Positions 23,265-37,900 of a stretch of DNA of 64,000 nt are shown here, one piece after another. The translations under genes and the position numbers were made by a program. Under the pieces are notes generated by a model. It was given only the letters and a program-made list of their open reading frames with translations, was not told the DNA's origin and searched no databases. This DNA is from Pipra filicauda (taxonomy: Eukaryota; Chordata; Aves; Passeriformes; Pipridae): the NCBI RefSeq assembly GCF_003945595.2, contig NW_024104664.1:186001-250000 (forward strand). Direction: 5' to 3'. Within the stretch, counting starts at the first letter, position 1. Each line of letters starts with the position of its first letter.

Positions 23265-26200
23265 CTCCCCAGAGAGAGTGAGGGATATAACAATGCAGGG
23301 ACTGACTCCTATGATGAGGACCCTGCCTGTTGAGAACAGAGCAGGTGGTTTGTGTATTCAAAGGGACACATTCCTGTTGTTCACACCTCTGGCAGAGACT
23401 GCCTTGCCACAGTCCTAGTTTGCTAAGAACTTGATTTGATGGAGTACTCTCAGTTTTCTTCTCATAATCTGCCCCCTCCACAACCAAACAGTGGATTGGA
23501 GAGAGGAGAGTGCCCTTACTATTGCTATTTATTATTTCTTTGGCCATCATACCTGGAGGCTCTTCAGAGCATAACTCTTACCTCACTTAGAGCTGCAAAC
23601 AACAAAACAAAAAGGAACTTTTCCCCAAAGGATCCAAATTCAAGTATGATTCATGCACATTTCCTGTATGCCACAAAATCTCTTTTCCTTTTCCACCATT
23701 TTAATACACACTTGATTGTCCTCCACTGAGCAGGAACCCTTGAGGTAGGTGCATAGACACATGTACCACAGTGGTACCCTGTGGTTAACATAAAACTCCA
23801 CTACCAGGTCTCAGGACCATCAGATCCAGCTGGTCCCAAAACACATCATGGCATGAAGGCTGGCAATGTTGAGGAACAACCACTAAAAAAAACCCCTAAA
23901 AAACCACTGGCAAGCCCTTTAAAAACTTTTTAATTTATTAATAAAATCTTCCATTTATTTTAGAATCCCACATTTTAGGTAAGAAGCCAAAGAAGCATTT
24001 CAACACTAATACAGAGATGCTTGCACTGGGTTCTGCTGCTCTTTTTGTCCATCTTTTACTCTCTCTCTATATATATATTTAAATCCATACAAACAGGAAC
24101 AGGAGAGTCACATCTCATAAATTCTGCTAAGTGTAAATAAGAACTCCATCATTTGGATGCAGTTCTAAATTTCCTAAATCTGCAAAACTGAACCAGTAAA
24201 ATCTCATGAGACAGTCTGGTTTTGGGAGATTGCCAGTCCAGCAGAAATCATGCGATATTGTCTCACTGGCCAGTTTTACGGTGTTCTGGTTGAGGGCTCT
24301 TGGTTTTTTTCCCCTGCTTCTATATCACTGGAGATATAGGAGTGCAAAAATGGGGAAAAAAGATAAAAGGAAAGGAAATTGAACACTTCTTTTGAACCTC
24401 GGATGTTTGCTCACATTAGGTTTGACTTGGGGCATGAAGGACTGGGTATGACATTATTTTATCCAAGCCACTGAATTTTGTTCTACATAGGAATGAAAGA
24501 AATGTTTGAAACAGAAATTATAAATATTTTCTTTTTCATACCTGCTCAGATTGTTAATCAGAAACCATGTCCTGAGGATTTTCTAGCTCTTGCTCTAGTG
24601 AAAACTCAGTCATGAGTAATTTTTCCTCATAAATTTAATAACAAGATGTTGTAGAGGACTTGGTTTCGGCTTCGGTTTGCTCGAGTTGGAGTTGGTTGAA
24701 CAATTCTTACCGTTTTCTACTGAGATGTATTATTATTACAGTGTTGGACACCACAGAAGACTTTATCATTCATGCATGAATTTAAAACATTGAGGTTTAT
24801 CAACAACCCTTTACAAGTTATACATTTTAATTAACTGGTATATTCTCTGGTTTCTGCTTTTTAAAACCTCCATTTATAATTCTACAATAGAACCAGAGAA
24901 AATTATGAGCTTTTGTTAGAATTATACCGAATGGTTGATGTAAACTGGAGATACATTCTCATTTGCCACAAAATTCTTTAAGCCATTTCCATGTAGATAT
25001 CAAGCAAATGGTGCTAATCCTTCCAGTGTAGCTCTTCATGTATGTCAGACAGCATCCAAACAGTAGTTCAAGGCATGTGCCAACTTACTTTAGCAAGGAA
25101 AGGGTATTTCTTATGGTACTAGAGCCTGAACCAGGAAAGACAAAGGAGAAAGAGTGACCTCTCCTGGCACCATGAAAAATCTAAAGCTGCTTCCTATTAG
25201 AAACAAAGGGGTTGGAAGGAAGGAGAGAGTTGGATTTGAACAAGTAAATGTTTTTTTTTCAAATGTAAACACTGTTCATCTCACAGGAAAATTCAAATTC
25301 TCACCTGATTTTAGGAGTTCAATAACAATGAGCAGGCAATGAGATGACAGTTTGGTAAAGTTTAATGAGGATAATTATTAATAAAAATCAGCTAATATGC
25401 CCTGAAAAAGCTTTCTTCTGGGCTTTATGTGCTCATTTGGCCTAATTATTTTTGATGTTTTGCCCATCAAATAACGAATGTGCAGCTTGTGAAATGTCAG
25501 ATATAATTAGAACAAATAAAGCTGTAGCATGAACATCCAAAAAGCCTCCAACATCCATTAGCAAAAATTCTCTTTAGGATCCATTTACACAGCAGCAGGG
25601 GTAGGCATTTCACAGGTAGGAAAGTTGGCACACAGGTAACAGACAAAGTTTTGAAGTCAAACAAAAGTGCTTGGGGGATTTCTGGTGAGTAATAATGCTC
25701 TGTGCTTTGTTAAGGGTATCCATTCACAGATCTTAGAGAAATGCCTTAATTTCCCTGGGATTCAGTGATAAAACAGGGCCATACAAATACTATTTTTATA
25801 TTTTTCTTATCGTCTCCCATGGAGTAACATATGTGGCATCCCTGCTAAGTTAATGATTTACTGAATCAATAGTGGAGTCAATTAAAGGTATAGAATACAC
25901 GTATGTAATGTGGGATATTGAACTCACTGTTTCATTCAGCCTTGCTCCACGTGTTCTGCACTGCAGTTGTGCTGCTATTGCAAGGTTCACAGGTTGCTTA
26001 GAGGACTCAGTTTACTCCACTTCATTAGTCTCTTCAAGAATGTTCAAGACAGCATCCCTTTTCATCAAAGCAGAAATTATTTGCTCCTTTGCACCACCAC
26101 CTAACCAGCATTGGTTTTAAGTAACCCATCACTCCTTTTTTATTGCTGGCATGCAAGCAGTATTTGTTTGGAAGAGCACAGTAAGGCCAGGTTAAAGAAA

Positions 26201-29200
26201 TAAGCATTGCTGTCATGTAATTCTGTTTTTAATGTGCAGAGGGAACGTCTGGGAGTTCAGATCAAACAAAATATCCAAGATATTTTCCATCTAACCAAAC
26301 TTAAGAAAGGGTTTTTCACCTGTCCCCTATGATGACAGAAAGTTCTGGATCTAAGAAAGATTTAGCCACACAACTTTCCATTAGATACCAGGCTCTGAGA
26401 TCTATACAGCAGCATACTGATTCAGTTCAAGAAACTCCTTTTTCTTTCTTTTTCTAATGCCAGGAAAACATACACACACATATTATTAGGAAGATGAGGT
26501 AATGTCACTTTTAAAGAAGCCATGACTACATTGCAACTTCCACAGTTTCAATTAGTCTCTTGTCCATCCTATTTTGTTCTACAGAAAATGCCTTTCACAC
26601 TTATCTCAGTGAGTTTTGGGTATTCCTACAGTGATCCCTCAGTATCCAGGGAAAAATTCTCTTACAGCTTGGTCAGCAAGCTCAGAACTCTGGTTTCAGG
26701 TACCTCCTGTTGATGAGTACCTGCAGCACCCACCTTGCACTGATGTGAAGAATTTCTGCAGTTCAGAAATTCAACTCATGCCTGGAATCCCATGATAGAA
26801 CTACTAATACAATCAAAAAGCTATTCAGGAGAATATCTTTACACTCTTCCAGAACTGCACCAGGAAAAAAAAAAAAAAGTTGCTATTCTGAGTAGACAGG
26901 AAGACACAGAATATTGCCAAAAGAAGCAAGAAATCAGGCTGCTTAAAATACTAACGGAGACACTCAGATTCCTGCCATTACAGACAGAGATCTTGCAGTC
27001 AGAGTTATATGAGTGACCAGTGACTCTGATTCTTAACAGAAATAGGGAAGGGAGGCCAAGAGGAAACAAGAAGAAGGGGTATGAAGATACAAATTTTCCA
27101 TCAGAGAATAATATTAAACACTTGCTACTGGAAAAACATTATGAAACTAAGATGCCAGAAATCTTTCCAACGTTGCCCTATCACATCATAAAACTCAGTG
27201 TAGATCAGAAACTGGCTTCACAGAACTTCAAAGTTCCAATTGGAAAAACTCCCTTAATGCAAATTAATTAGGTGTTCCTCTGCCTGGAGCCAAGCAAGCC
27301 AGCATTCAAAACAACCCAAGTCGTTGTGCTTCCAAAGCCATGTAACTTCAAGTGTCAAAGTACCCAAGACTGTGAAGCTTTCTGTCTGCAACTGTACCCT
27401 GAATCACCCACAATATTTTATCATATTCTTCACTGCTGCTAGAAATTAAAAATTAATATACCATCCAACCTAAACAAGATGGAAGCAGCAATTCCCATTC
27501 ACTCAAAAATTATTTAAAAAATTATATAAACCAGCCATAGATGACAAGAGGTACAGATTGATATTGCTGCCATCAGCAAGAAGTACAGCTAAACCCCAAG
27601 AAAGAAAATAAATTGCATTAAAAGCAATCAGTCAAATGTAAAATCAAATAAAGAAACCGTGCTGCAAAATACAGCCTGTGAAGCACAGAAAGTTCCAATG
27701 CAGGGATATGTGCTGAAACCAGCTGTGATTCCTACGACACCGAGTTCCAGGGGGATGGGGAAGATCATCCCTCTCAGTTGCAGTTGCCAGAAAAAAATGT
27801 TAAGCCAAGAGGAAAGAAGGAGGTCCAAAAACCAGGGCTTATCCAATTTTCCCATTTCTTGAATTCGAAGATAGTATTCTGGTGACATTTTATTCAGCTT
27901 TGTCTCTTCTCTATAACTAAAGAGAGACTTTGAAAGCAGAAGTGACTGTTCAGCAATTGTTTTTCACTGCAAATTTAGTATTCTGCATCTCTTTAGTTAC
28001 ACAAAATCAACATATCAATACAAAATTATTGCTTTGGAAATAAGCATTCAGGGGTTAAAGTCAACTGCTATTTAGCAATTGTGTGACTGCATAGGAGAGA
28101 GATTTCCCTTTAGCTCAAAACAAATGCTTCGCCTAAATAACGATGCTATTCCACGTTCCCATGACAAAATCTCTGTAGGGAATGATCTAAGTGAGCAGAT
28201 CCACCATACAGAATATCCTACATTTTGAGTCCATGTCAGAGAGAAGCAGCTGCTTTCCCAAAATAGCTAAAATCATGCTCTGGCACTGCTGCCTCTTCCA
28301 AATGTTTCTGTGATTTTTGTCTGCTTTTGATCTGAGTGATGGAATCATTTTCAGTGAAGTTGTTGTAGTAAATTTCAGCCCCCCCTTGTTTGCCTTTAAA
28401 ACGTGGAATCCTTAAAACACACACACACTTTCCAGTAAGATCTTTCAAAGCATGCTATTTTGTTTGTTTCTTTGAGGGATTTTTTTTTTAATCCAGGCAA
28501 AGAATAAAATAGGCAACAGATTTTTAGTAGGTTTTATCAAAGTGGGAATGAAAGAGCTGGAGAATTATCTGTGCTATATCATAATTCATTTCTGAGATAA
28601 TTACAAAAAAATTGCCAGGCATTCAGGTAATTTCAGATTCCCTAAATGCATACAGATGGCTGTCTCTGAGCTACTGCATTTTGAATTTCAAGGAAAACTG
28701 CCTCTGTTTGCCCCCAACTGCTGCTCTGCTCACTGAATATATTAGAGATCAGATTTCAGATGCCTCTTTAATAAAATGACACAGTCCAATCCAGCAAAAT
28801 CCTGCACTTAATGGCCTCTCAAGGTATTCAGTGCTTCACACAAAGTGATCGGGTGCATGTAAGGTGATTACCACAGCAAAAACTGTCTCTGCAATTTGAA
28901 AAATGTACAGAGATGAGGAACTTTTCACTCAGTAGCCAAGAGAAGACCATTATATCATCAGCAGCAACCGAGAGCAAAGAAAGGTGACTCTAATCACATT
29001 TTTACTGGGCAAGAAATGAGGAACGAAACCTAGAACCAGGTAACACTTTCCCAAAAACCAATATCCCTTCAGGATTTGAAGGGGACCCATCACACACTGC
29101 AGCTGGGAAAGCAATGACCATCACCCAAACAGAAATGTGGGGTGCAGGGCAAGGCTGTTGTGCCAGCACAGTTCTAAGGAGCATATTCAAAGGTGTGATA

Positions 29201-31999
29201 ATGCCACTGAGTCTGGGGGAATGATCAGGTTTATGATCCTGATGCTGGAGGGGCATTTTCAAAGAGATGGGTTAAATTTAGAAATCAGTTATCCTCAGAC
29301 AAGAGGGGAATACTTAATTCAGTAAGAAACTCTTCTCCACCGCAGTAATTCACAAAATTTTGTTAAGAATGCAAAGCAGTTATGCAGAGCACAGTCAAGA
29401 TGAGGACATTTGACCACACCAACTATTGAGAGAAACAGTAGTACCATAATGAAGTTTAAACAGTCAAGATAATTGGACCTTCTGCCACAACTGACTCCCT
29501 CCCTTAATATTCCACAAAACCAGAAGTTCAAAATGCAACACCCTCTGTACAGATACATTTTCTGTGAGGAAACTATTACGATCCAACTTTTCTTTGTCTC
29601 CTGTAGGAGCATGATATCATGGACCAGGCAGAGTAACTCCAGCCTTTGTGCAGATGTCTGGATTGCCAGACCAGGCTCTCTCAACTCCTGTGGGACAACC
29701 CACTTCTACTGAGTGCTGCATTCTGGTGCCTTCCATCAGTGACGACTGACACCAGCCCCTGGAAAGGGTGGAACATGTCCTGCTGCAGTACCTTATCCTT
29801 CTCATCCCTAAGGCATGAATACCAAAGTCTGATGGCTGGTTAAGTGGCTAAATTCATTAGTGGTTACAAAATATGTTCTATTCCTCAACTGGAAGACTTG
29901 TAACTGCAAAATAATCTACTATTTGCTTTGGCAATAGTACTTCTATTTTTAATCTGGCAGCGAATAATTGGCAATTGCTTGCCAAAGATAGACAGCCAAA
30001 AATAATAGTCACCAAGGCCAAAAGAAAACTAGAGCAGAAGAACCCATTATTTAATCACAGAAGCTATTTTCATATAATGAATAAAATATTTAAATAAAGT
30101 ATATGGTGGAAAAGATACACATTTGAAGGCATCCATGATATGAGCTTTGCTCATAATGAAATAGCTGTGAGGAATTACAAGCATTCTGCTGTATTTGTTG
30201 AGCTACAATTATATTTATTTTACTCTGTTCCTGTTTACCACCCCTTGCACTGTGGCACATGCCCTCAAAACAAGGTCAGGCACTGCACATAATGGAGGAT
30301 GTTCATCACATCCCCAGCCCAGGTTCTCAGCTTAGTTTAGACAGATGAAACATAGAGACACTTCACTTTAACTGTCACGAATTTATGTCTAAATCATTCG
30401 TTTGTCATCTAATTTAACTTTTATGAGGAATCACTTTAAAAACTGAAATAATTCACTTGTACCTTGAATTTCTATGAAAGATTAATGCTGTTAAGGAAAA
30501 AAAAAGTTCAAAAGATAGACTGATTTAGAACTGTCTGCTTAAGATTATACAGAAATCCAATCAGTTACATTCTCTGCTCAGACTGAACCTGCACCAAGTT
30601 TCCCAATAACTTCCTAAGAAGGTTTTATTTAATCAGGAACAAGTTCCATGGAGCCCCAAAGGTCACAGTTTAGAAGGATTATCTGACCTAGACTTTGTAT
30701 AAAGCAGATGGCTCTGCTTTATGGCAATTAGTAAGCAGGAACTGTGGTATCTGGTTATATCTTCTGATTCTCTGTTTATATGAAGTTATGTGAAACTGGA
30801 ACCTCTTTGAAAGTCAAGCTGTGTGGAAACCATTTAAGACTATTTCATTTCTAATTATGGGCTTGATAAAGCCATTTTCATGCAAGAGTAAGATCAATGC
30901 AGAGGCTGTCAAACTTGTGAACATCCATCCATTGGTGAGTGGTCTGACTCTTTCAAAGGCTATCATGAAGATAACCTTGACATGGGAAATGAGAATCTCA
31001 CTTTAAAGAAAATGTAAACCCTATCTACAGAGTTTAAGTCAATCTTTCCATGCAGCTTCAGTGTAATAACAGTGGTTCTTAACTGATAGTGTTCTCTTTA
31101 AACTTGCATATTTATTATCAAAAACAGAGCTTGAAAATATTAATTTTTTACTCCCTTTCATTTCCCATTCACCCACAAATACATACACCTCCCATCACCT
31201 ATAAGGACAACTGAAATGGGAAACTAAATTGAATTTTTAAGCCAATTCTTGATGGGTTCCCACACAGATGCAAGGTGGACTGGTTTGCCAGGCCAGTCAC
31301 ATACAGAAATGGACATTTTTCTCTCTCTGATCTCAGAGCACGTGTGGTCAAGCTCTACCACAACTGGCATAAGCCACCTCTACTCCAAAGGAATGAAATT
31401 ATGCTGGAATGTCACTAGGCCTGAACTAATGCTATCTGGACTTCTGGTGAATTTTATTAGTTCAGGCTCAGCATGATAAGAACTCTAAGAGTTCTGTGTC
31501 AGTATAGCTGACCAGCTTCCACACCAGCTGATTTCAACTTCAGGGCTTTGAATATGGGGGAAAGAAGTGCCCAACTGTCTTCAGCTGAGAATCCAAGCCT
31601 GTCCTGAACTAAACTCTCAGCACTCTAAGCACAATATCATCCTCCTCATCTCTGCTTCTCACAGCCTGCTCCACTCAGATGGACTTTTGCAATCAGTAAG
31701 ACAGCAATACCACTGCTGTGCATGGTGGGAAGTCTTCCCTGTAAGAGGAAAAGAAATTTCCATGTTTCCTTATCTCAGTTTTTCCCTCCAGAAGATAACA
31801 AAACCCAAAAAAGCATTAACTGTAATTTAGTGAAATTTATGTATGAAGTATGTGGGAGGCTTTACAAACCCAAATTGCCTTTACTCACACGTATAGAACA
31901 AGCTTTATGTAAGGTTCAGATATTTTCAAGCAATCTGTTATGTTCCAACATCTGAAGAGAAAAATATTTGTGAACTCAATCACTGATTTAAAATATGTT
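23265..31999. other. Long noncoding block without named mobile elements
   Basis: Nearly 9 kb without a CR1 or LTR that I can recognise. Notable contents are a CpG-bearing patch at 24661-24715, a TAATTA-rich patch at 25370-25540, an L2/MIR-like fragment near 25745-25785, a 14-A run at 26865-26878, a (CA)n run at about 28415-28428 and a possible conserved patch at 28480-28880. GC-richer text at 29590-29830 has overlapping frames on both strands but no domain. The 121-codon frame at 29319-29684 (-) is unrecognised and uncalled. Confidence 0.5.
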
Positions 32000-34900
32000 C
32001 TTGTACCATTGTATGCTTTAGAATTGATTTCAGAAAAGAAAGTACAATTCAGGCAATCAATTGACTTACATAAAAATCACATACACATCTAAAAAAGAGC
32101 ATCGAATACATATTTTAAGTCTGAAAATGTTATAGGAAAAGGTAGATGCACAAGTGCTGCTATCATACAGGAAAACTATTAAATTATTGTATCCCAGTGG
32201 TATCTGAAATAACTTGAAGAAAATATTTTAAAAATTCAATCCTAAAAATGTTTCCACTGGACTAGAACTGCCCAGTATGGTGAGGAGTTTGCACAGCCCT
32301 AGACAAAGTGGTCTCCTCAGTTAAGGACTGAGATGTGTCAACAAAAAATGTGAATGGTCAAGAGCTGGTTTTACTATTGGTGCAGTAGAACTGCTGATAT
32401 CCCTCTGCCAACTGACGTGACTGGCCTAAAATTCAGAAATTTTGGATTAAAAAAAGAAACCAACAAACATCATTTTACAAACAACTAGAGATTAATATTA
32501 TTGCCTCTTGGGGCCAATTTTTGTTGCCCTCACAGATACGTGGAAATATTTTCCTGTTTGTGAAGTTTCACTCATTTTGCTATATCTGATTCTGAGCCCG
32601 CTGGGAGCAGCAGCAGCAGCCAGTAGGAAACTGCCTCTGCAAAAGCAACAAGGAGCTTTCTGTCAGGTCTTGTGAGACAAGTCCACCACCAAGGAAACCC
32701 TTCCAACAGCATCAGAGAATGTTAACTATAGAGCTCACTAGGCTGCACAGATGAAGTGCAGAGCATCCTGAATAAATGGTTTCATGATACATTGTGAGAA
32801 AGGCACCAGCAGTAAATGATGAGCAGAACAGGTCCAGGGCAATTTGTGGCATGCATAGAATGTAAACGCTTCTACAGTGTAATCAGTAAAATGCATTCCT
32901 AACAAATATTGATGACAAAAGACAGCTTAGAATTGTGTTGATGGAATAAAGAAAGACAAATGCAGTAAATCTGTAATCACAATCCATATAATCAATATCA
33001 CTAAAATGGTTGGTGCAGATTACAACTTTCATCTTGCAAAGTATATCAAAATTCCAGACTAAACCTAGAAATTTAGTTCTGGTCTTCCTGTATTTCCATG
33101 TATTATTATTTCCACACCATCACAGAAGATTTGGGCATACAGACACAATTGAAATTGGTTGAGTCTCTCTAGTTTAACAAATTACTATCCATAGTTAAGC
33201 CATAGCAGTGAGACAAATGGGCTCTTAACTCACAAAATTTGCAAAGAAAAACTTTTAAGAATACATTTTATGATCATTTAATCTAAATGGTCTGTTTCAC
33301 AATTGAGAGTTGGCTAAAAGCACATGTGCAGAGGAATTACTTGGACTAACCTGTTGGTAGCACCCTTTTAAAGCACAGTAACTCAAAGACTTTTCACCTT
33401 GTCACTAAACAAGATGTGAAATCAAACCTTATAGTTTCTCTTTCCATGTTGAATGCAGTCACAAAATTGCACTCAAAGTAGAATAAGTTTTGAGGGAAAT
33501 GTCAGCCAAAAGACTCTCTTTACTGAGACTTCAGACACCTCCTCATGCCTAAAATGTGGATGCTAGTGGGTCAGGAAGCAAGAAGTCATTACTCAAACAA
33601 TATCATGACCATTAGTCATCACTCTCAATACATCTGGAACTGCTACCTCTGTAAGTACTCTTTTTGACACTTAAAGATGGACTCAATCATTTTGATGAAC
33701 ATTAAGGAATTTATCTATCGAAGTATGTGGCAACTGAATCAACATCACTCTGTTATCTATGATTAAAAAAAAAAAAAAAACACCTCTGTAAATAAACTTT
33801 TTAAAAAGGAGGAGAGGCCACAAAACAGAGAAGGGAAACCCTGGAAATAAAAATGAAGTATTTTCCCAAGCCTTAAATCAAATTTGAAAACTGATATTTG
33901 TCCAATTAAAACAGTTTCTTGTTATTATTCATTTTCATGCATTTCTGGGTTCTGGCAAGGATCAGGAAGCCAAGCAGCAAGATACCTTGAAAAGACTGTA
34001 TATACCTTTTGCTTGGGAATAAGACCTAAAAGAAAGATCTTGGAGAAGCTTCCTCTCAACTTCTCTATCTAGCTTTGTAATTTAATAATAAGATTTTTCC
34101 ATAGTCTAAGAATTCAATTTGGCACAAGAATCTCAGTCAAGTTAGATAAGATTTAGAAGATTTTTTCTGAGTTTTTTGGTGCTTCTCCAAGCCAAAGTTA
34201 ATTGTTCTGAATTTCCACAAGTATTCATGCAATAGAAATGTAATAGTAATATTTCATGCTTTGCAAAAACAAATGCTATCAGGGTTTAACAGACAAATCA
34301 TGGTAAATGCTCAGAAAACAGGGATGAGAGCAAATAAAATAAATTAATTGGAAATTAAAGAAAATAATAATTGAAAATTGTTACAATATTCCATGGTGAT
34401 TTCATGCCTTATTAAAAGATTAACAGCAAAGTGATATTTAACATCAGTGTAAGGAAGAGTGAATGAGAACTGATTCAGAGAAAAAGTCTCAAAATCACCT
34501 ATATTTCTTCCCATATGAACTTTGTCTTACCATCTTTTATTGTAACACTGACTGAGCCCAAATTTCTGTAGACTTACTAATATCTGACAGAATATAGCCT
34601 GAGGTGATACAAGAGCAGACTGAGAGGAAAGCTGTGCAATTCTATCCACACAAGAACATTTTGAAAAGGCAAACAACATTTTCCATGTTTCAACGAACCC
34701 ATTCCTTTAGGGTGGATGGAGAGTGATCCCTGAGAGAATGACATACAGCCAGTTACCACTCCTACGTGTATCCTGCACTCTGGGAGTGAGACTCACACTG
34801 CTGGGCATCTTTACAGAAAAGATGGGGAAGATAGAAAGGATGGAAAGAATTGGGGAAGCCCCCAGTTCTCCAGATCCGAAAGGAAAAAGGAATCTAATTT

Positions 34901-37900
34901 CTCATTGGCCTTTGGGCAATTTAACAGTTGTACACCTAACATTCACATGCAGGTCCAGTGTTAAAACAGTCTTTCCAGGAGTAAACCAGTGCTCTGCTCT
35001 CTCAGAAATTGTACAGAATTTAAGAAATATCGAGTCAGCTCCTAACACACAGCAAGCCAGGGCCAAAGCCCAGCGATGTACAACGCCCATTAGCACAGCT
35101 GCTTCCTCAGCACCACTGTCACTTTGCCTCAGGCTGATTTCAAGTACAATATCTTTAGCAGAGAGAGAGTGGAAAAACTGCAAGGACATCATTGATCTGA
35201 CAACACTCCCGCTACTCACTTAAGTTTCTTTCCACTCCATCAGCAGAATCTGTACCAGTTCTCCTTCATGGCTTTACCCTTTGCCTTTCCAAACCCAGGC
35301 TCCCCCGTTTGCTGCCTGCAGCATTAACAGCAGTCACACGAGCCCGGTGCAAGGATGACAGGGACAGGAGCTCACAAACACTGATTGATGATGCACTTCC
35401 TAAGGAAGCAGAAGCAAGTAATAAAGATGACCTTAAGACATGATTTATGTGTGTTTGGCAATTGAGGCACATACTCATACTGTAGAGTAGCTAGAGACAG
35501 GGGCAGGCAGAGTGCATGCTGGTGATCTATCAGAAGAACTCTGGCTCAAAGCGAAGAACTGGTTATTCAGCTCAGGCCACAGAGAGTAGAATATGGAGCA
35601 AGTGCAGCATCAGAAGTAAACGCAGAGATATATTTAATTTTATTTTGTCCTTGTTGAAACTAAAAAATTAAAGTGTTTCAACTAACTTGGAAAAAAACCC
35701 AATAAATAAAAGCAAAAATAATTCCGAATCAAAAAAATACTGCTTCTGAAGAATTTTTAAGGAAATGAACTCTGAAAACATGGGATTAAAACATTAATAT
35801 GACTCTGATCTCACCAACAAGATAAAAGACTCCAAAATCATTGTCTTTCCACCATAAAGGGAGGAGAAACCTTAACCTGGAGCTCACACAGACAAAAGTA
35901 AATTCTCCAAAACTCAGGTAAAGAAATAGTAGGGTACTATCTGTCACTCCTGGATTTGGGTACAGCATCTTATAGGCCCCTGTGAAACACAACCCAAAAG
36001 CAGGAAGTTCCACTGCTCTTTTTGTCTTTGATTTTCAAGGTAAAATCATTTAAGAATCTGGTAAAGAGTTCCAGCTTGTTAAAATTTTAGGGAGGCTTTG
36101 TGTAACCAGTCAGAGAAAATATGTCAATTTTTTTATACAAGACTTTCTACCATTGAAATCTTGGCAAGTGCAGAAACAACTTTTCCAATTTATTTATTCC
36201 CATTTTGAACATACTTGTTTGTTCACATTCCTTGGCCCTTGCAGTAAAGAAGGTTTCCCCGCAATGACAGGATTATAAACATTAATCAATACTGGACAAT
36301 ATCTGCAAATATCTTAACTTGCTGTTCATAAAAATAAGAATTCTGCCCCAGACATGGCTCTTGAAACACTACCATGACACTGCCCAGAAGGAGATTTGCA
36401 CTGTCTGTGTGGGGTGTGCAATGAAAAGAGCTCAAGCCTCAGAAATGGCAAACACACTGTTCACAACTGAGCTCCTGAGTCTGTGAACAGAACCACTGAG
36501 TTTGGTGAATAATGACTCAACCAGACAAAACTGTAAGTCCCTAAGTGATTCATGGAAAAGGAAGTTGTGTCAGACACTGCTGAATTATGTGTGGTGAGCA
36601 CTGTTGGAGCACACCAACTCTGCATCACTTCTGTAATGTCCATGACTGAAGCATTTGCACTCATTTCCCCTCTGCAAGCCCTGCACTTCAAACACTTGTC
36701 ATAGGGTTTACTTTGCCACATAAATTCATCTCTTCCTTGAAAAAGGAGTAAAAGACGCCTTCTCCATTTAAAGAACTGCTATTTGCAGTGGATTATTCTC
36801 TGATTTCTAATAGAGTTAGCAAGGATTACAGAATCATTCAGTAGCCTCACAGAGAATACTGTCAAAAGGCACCATAATAGCAAACGTGACTATTTGACAC
36901 AGGAGCTGACTGATGAAACACCTCAAACAGCCACCAGCACTAGATGCTTCATATTAAAAATTGCTAAATATTCATTATTAAAAATTACAGACTTGATACA
37001 GAAACAAGTTTTAGTACACAGAATATTTCCATTTCCCATGATCTTACATATCTATACCTCCAACCCTCTGTTTCTCCTGAGCACCTTTCATCCACAACTG
37101 AAAGTTTCACCCTCATGTCAGTAATCTTTGCAAACCATGAAGGTTGGAGAATACTTCAGCTTTTAGTTATCCCTTAGAGAATGAAGAAAAAAAAAAAGGA
37201 GCTAGTCTGGGGTTTCACATCACAAATTATATTTACAAAAAGACTAAAACTAACAAGGGTTTTATATATTTTGATTATTTTTACTGGCAATATGAGACTA
37301 TAGAACCTGAAAAACAAAGATGCCCAGTCCCACATTTTCACATATTGTACAAAAACATAAGAGGCGGGCAAGGAATTATGTTTATCAACACTATTTTTTT
37401 GCTCATTTATAACATGTTCTTTGCTCTTCTCTTCCTGTCTGGGGTTCAAAATCACTGATCTCTTTTTTAGTTTGGCTTGTATATCCAAACCAACAGGAAT
37501 TATGATTCAAAACGCTTAGTTTGACAGTTAAGAGGTCACAGAGGTCCCCTTTGTTGTCTTTTTGGGGGAGAAAAAAAGAAAAAAAAAAAAGAGAAAAAAC
37601 CCACAAAAGGAATGAAGTCACTTTAGCCTCTGCACAGATACAACTCCTCTTTTGCCCCCAGTAGCAAATGAAGTTGAATGGTAGCCTTATGTAGTCCTTA
37701 AGAGATTTTCAAAACACTGAGGAAGCCAGAACATAGTATCCATAGCAAGACACCATCTGCACAAAAACACAAAAACTGGGGGCAAAATATCTCTGTTTAT
37801 CATTCTTTTTACTTCTAAAATGTGACCAGATCACTGCAAGGGTTTTTGCAGAATGGTCAGTACAAAAACTCTGTTCAGTGTCCATTGGACAAGGTTCTAT

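Noticed and set aside
29590..29830. GC-richer patch considered as a retrotransposon fragment
   Set aside because: It has no diagnostic CR1, LTR or DNA-transposon text, and the open frames overlap on both strands.
34723..35223. 166-codon plus-strand frame as a protein-coding gene
   Set aside because: There is no recognisable domain, no splice or promoter context and a competing antisense frame. This length is plausible by chance in a GC-richer patch.
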